From assembly GCA_030609625.1 (NCBI GenBank), contig JAUWBX010000129.1:1-6364 (forward strand): DNA of 6,364 bases, in the 5' to 3' direction. The translations under genes and the position numbers were made by a program. The notes beneath the pieces are model-generated. The model saw only the letters and a program-made list of their open reading frames with translations, made no database searches and was not told the DNA's origin. Each line of letters starts with the position of its first letter. Position 1 is the first letter of the stretch. The DNA is from Phycisphaerae bacterium. Its GTDB lineage: Bacteria; Planctomycetota; Phycisphaerae; Sedimentisphaerales; Anaerobacaceae. This document shows, one piece after another, positions 5,962-6,364 of the stretch.

Positions 5962-5982
5962 AAGTTGTGGTGTTATACGGCA
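5934..5982. repeat. 9-bp perfect inverted repeat bracketing the HU promoter
   Basis: TGCCGTATA (5934-5942) and TATACGGCA (5974-5982) are exact reverse complements whose centres are 40 bp apart. The left arm covers most of the -35 box and the right arm lies just after the predicted start site. The right arm is followed by G and then nine T, so a transcript coming from further upstream would carry a terminator-like hairpin with a long loop. A direct repeat GTATAG also occurs at 5938-5943 and 5955-5960. Confidence 0.6.
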
Positions 5983-6045
5983 GTTTTTTTTTATGTAAGC
6001 AAAACCCAGTTTCCCAATTGCTCTTTCCTGAAAATGAGGTAGCTT

Positions 6046-6360
6046 ATGGCAACAATTACAAAGAAAGAACTTATCGACCGGATCGCGGAACTTACACAAG
6101 CAAAAAGAGTTACGGTCAAATCTATAATTCAGGCTTTTCTCGACGAGATAACAAGGGAGCTGAGTGAGAATAACCGTTTGGAATTCCGAGACTTTGGCGT
6201 CTTTGAGACAAGAACAAGAGCCGCGAGAGTCGCCCAGAATCCCAAAACTCTTGAGCGCGTTGAGGTCCCTGCAAAGCGAACGGTTAAGTTTAAAATGGGT
6301 CGGCTGATGAAAAAAAATCTCTGTGCGCCTGCTGCTGTGAAATCCGCTGAGACCAAATAA
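6046..6360 (+). CDS. hup: HU-family DNA-binding protein
   Basis: The 104-residue product is a small histone-like protein that acts as a dimer, binding and bending DNA with little sequence preference in the nucleoid. GAGG at 6036-6039, six bases before the ATG, supports the start. The N-terminal helical part (about 1-40) begins with TKKELIDRIAE, typical of the family. The motif FRDFGVF (about 47-53) leads into the beta-arm, with RAARVAQNPKT (about 58-68) carrying the intercalating Pro66. The core ends with KFKMGRLMKK near residue 90. A tail of 14 residues (91-104), with Cys93 and an Ala/Lys-rich end, goes beyond the usual roughly 90-residue length. The arm has VAQNP where many HU proteins have GRNP. 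It could be called HU/IHF-like, but nothing specific points to an IHF subunit. The gene has its own promoter and diverges from lepB; the window ends four bases after its stop codon, so its terminator is not visible. Confidence 0.96.
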   Translation: MATITKKELIDRIAELTQAKRVTVKSIIQAFLDEITRELSENNRLEFRDFGVFETRTRAARVAQNPKTLERVEVPAKRTVKFKMGRLMKKNLCAPAAVKSAETK

Positions 6361-6364
6361 TTAT

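Larger units (their letters stand above)
5591..6045. other. Divergent regulatory region between lepB and the HU gene
   Basis: The 455 bp hold no credible gene; the best short frame (5817-5900, 27 codons) has no ribosome site. The region contains the lepB promoter (5679-5707), the HU promoter (5933-5961), several inverted repeats and strong A/T runs. The middle stretch, about 5710-5890, shows only an 8-bp palindrome TTCGCGAA (5734-5741) and a widely spaced 9-bp inverted repeat (TTCCAGCAA at 5784-5792, TTGCTGGAA at 5879-5887). Confidence 0.7.

Noticed and set aside
5993..5998. ATG-TAA start-stop pair in the HU leader
   Set aside because: It follows a T-run with no ribosome site, so a regulatory start-stop element is not supported.
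5893..6099. Minus-strand frame of 68 codons overlapping the HU start
   Set aside because: It runs through the HU promoter and leader on the opposite strand, resembles no family, and would clash with the well-supported HU gene.

Overview
The window most likely comes from a member of the Planctomycetota, probably the Phycisphaerae/Sedimentisphaerales side. This is inferred from three things: a very long signal peptidase I with a zinc-ribbon insert, a secreted GH78 alpha-L-rhamnosidase, and a small secreted protein with SPYAF-type repeats. No ribosomal or other marker gene is present to confirm the assignment.

Layout. Bases 1-164 are an AT-rich non-coding leader with a possible RNA fold. Bases 165-995 (+) encode a secreted protein of unknown function with three near-identical N-terminal repeats. 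Bases 996-1217 form a convergent intergenic region packed with palindromes, including a convincing minus-strand terminator and a plausible plus-strand one. Bases 1218-4019 (-) encode a lipoprotein GH78 alpha-L-rhamnosidase. Bases 4040-5590 (-) encode signal peptidase I, only 20 bp upstream of the rhamnosidase, so the two probably form one operon read leftwards from a good promoter at 5679-5707. Bases 5591-6045 are a divergent regulatory region with that promoter and a second good promoter at 5933-5961. Bases 6046-6360 (+) encode an HU-family DNA-binding protein.

How the genes relate. Signal peptidase I processes exported proteins. The 165-995 product carries a classic type I signal peptide and is a plausible client. 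The rhamnosidase carries a lipobox and would instead be processed by signal peptidase II, so its linkage to lepB is not a simple enzyme-substrate pairing. HU is transcribed divergently and has its own promoter.

The most striking observation is a 43-bp block of three adjacent palindromes at 2787-2829, inside the rhamnosidase gene. It reads through as 14 extra codons in a beta-sandwich domain and resembles, by analogy, the in-frame palindromic elements known from Rickettsia. Palindromes with a similar vocabulary crowd the nearby intergenic region, suggesting a dispersed repeat family that has entered a coding sequence. Other points of interest are the two inserts in signal peptidase I, the 9-bp inverted repeat bracketing the HU promoter, and a near-palindrome filling the lepB promoter spacer.
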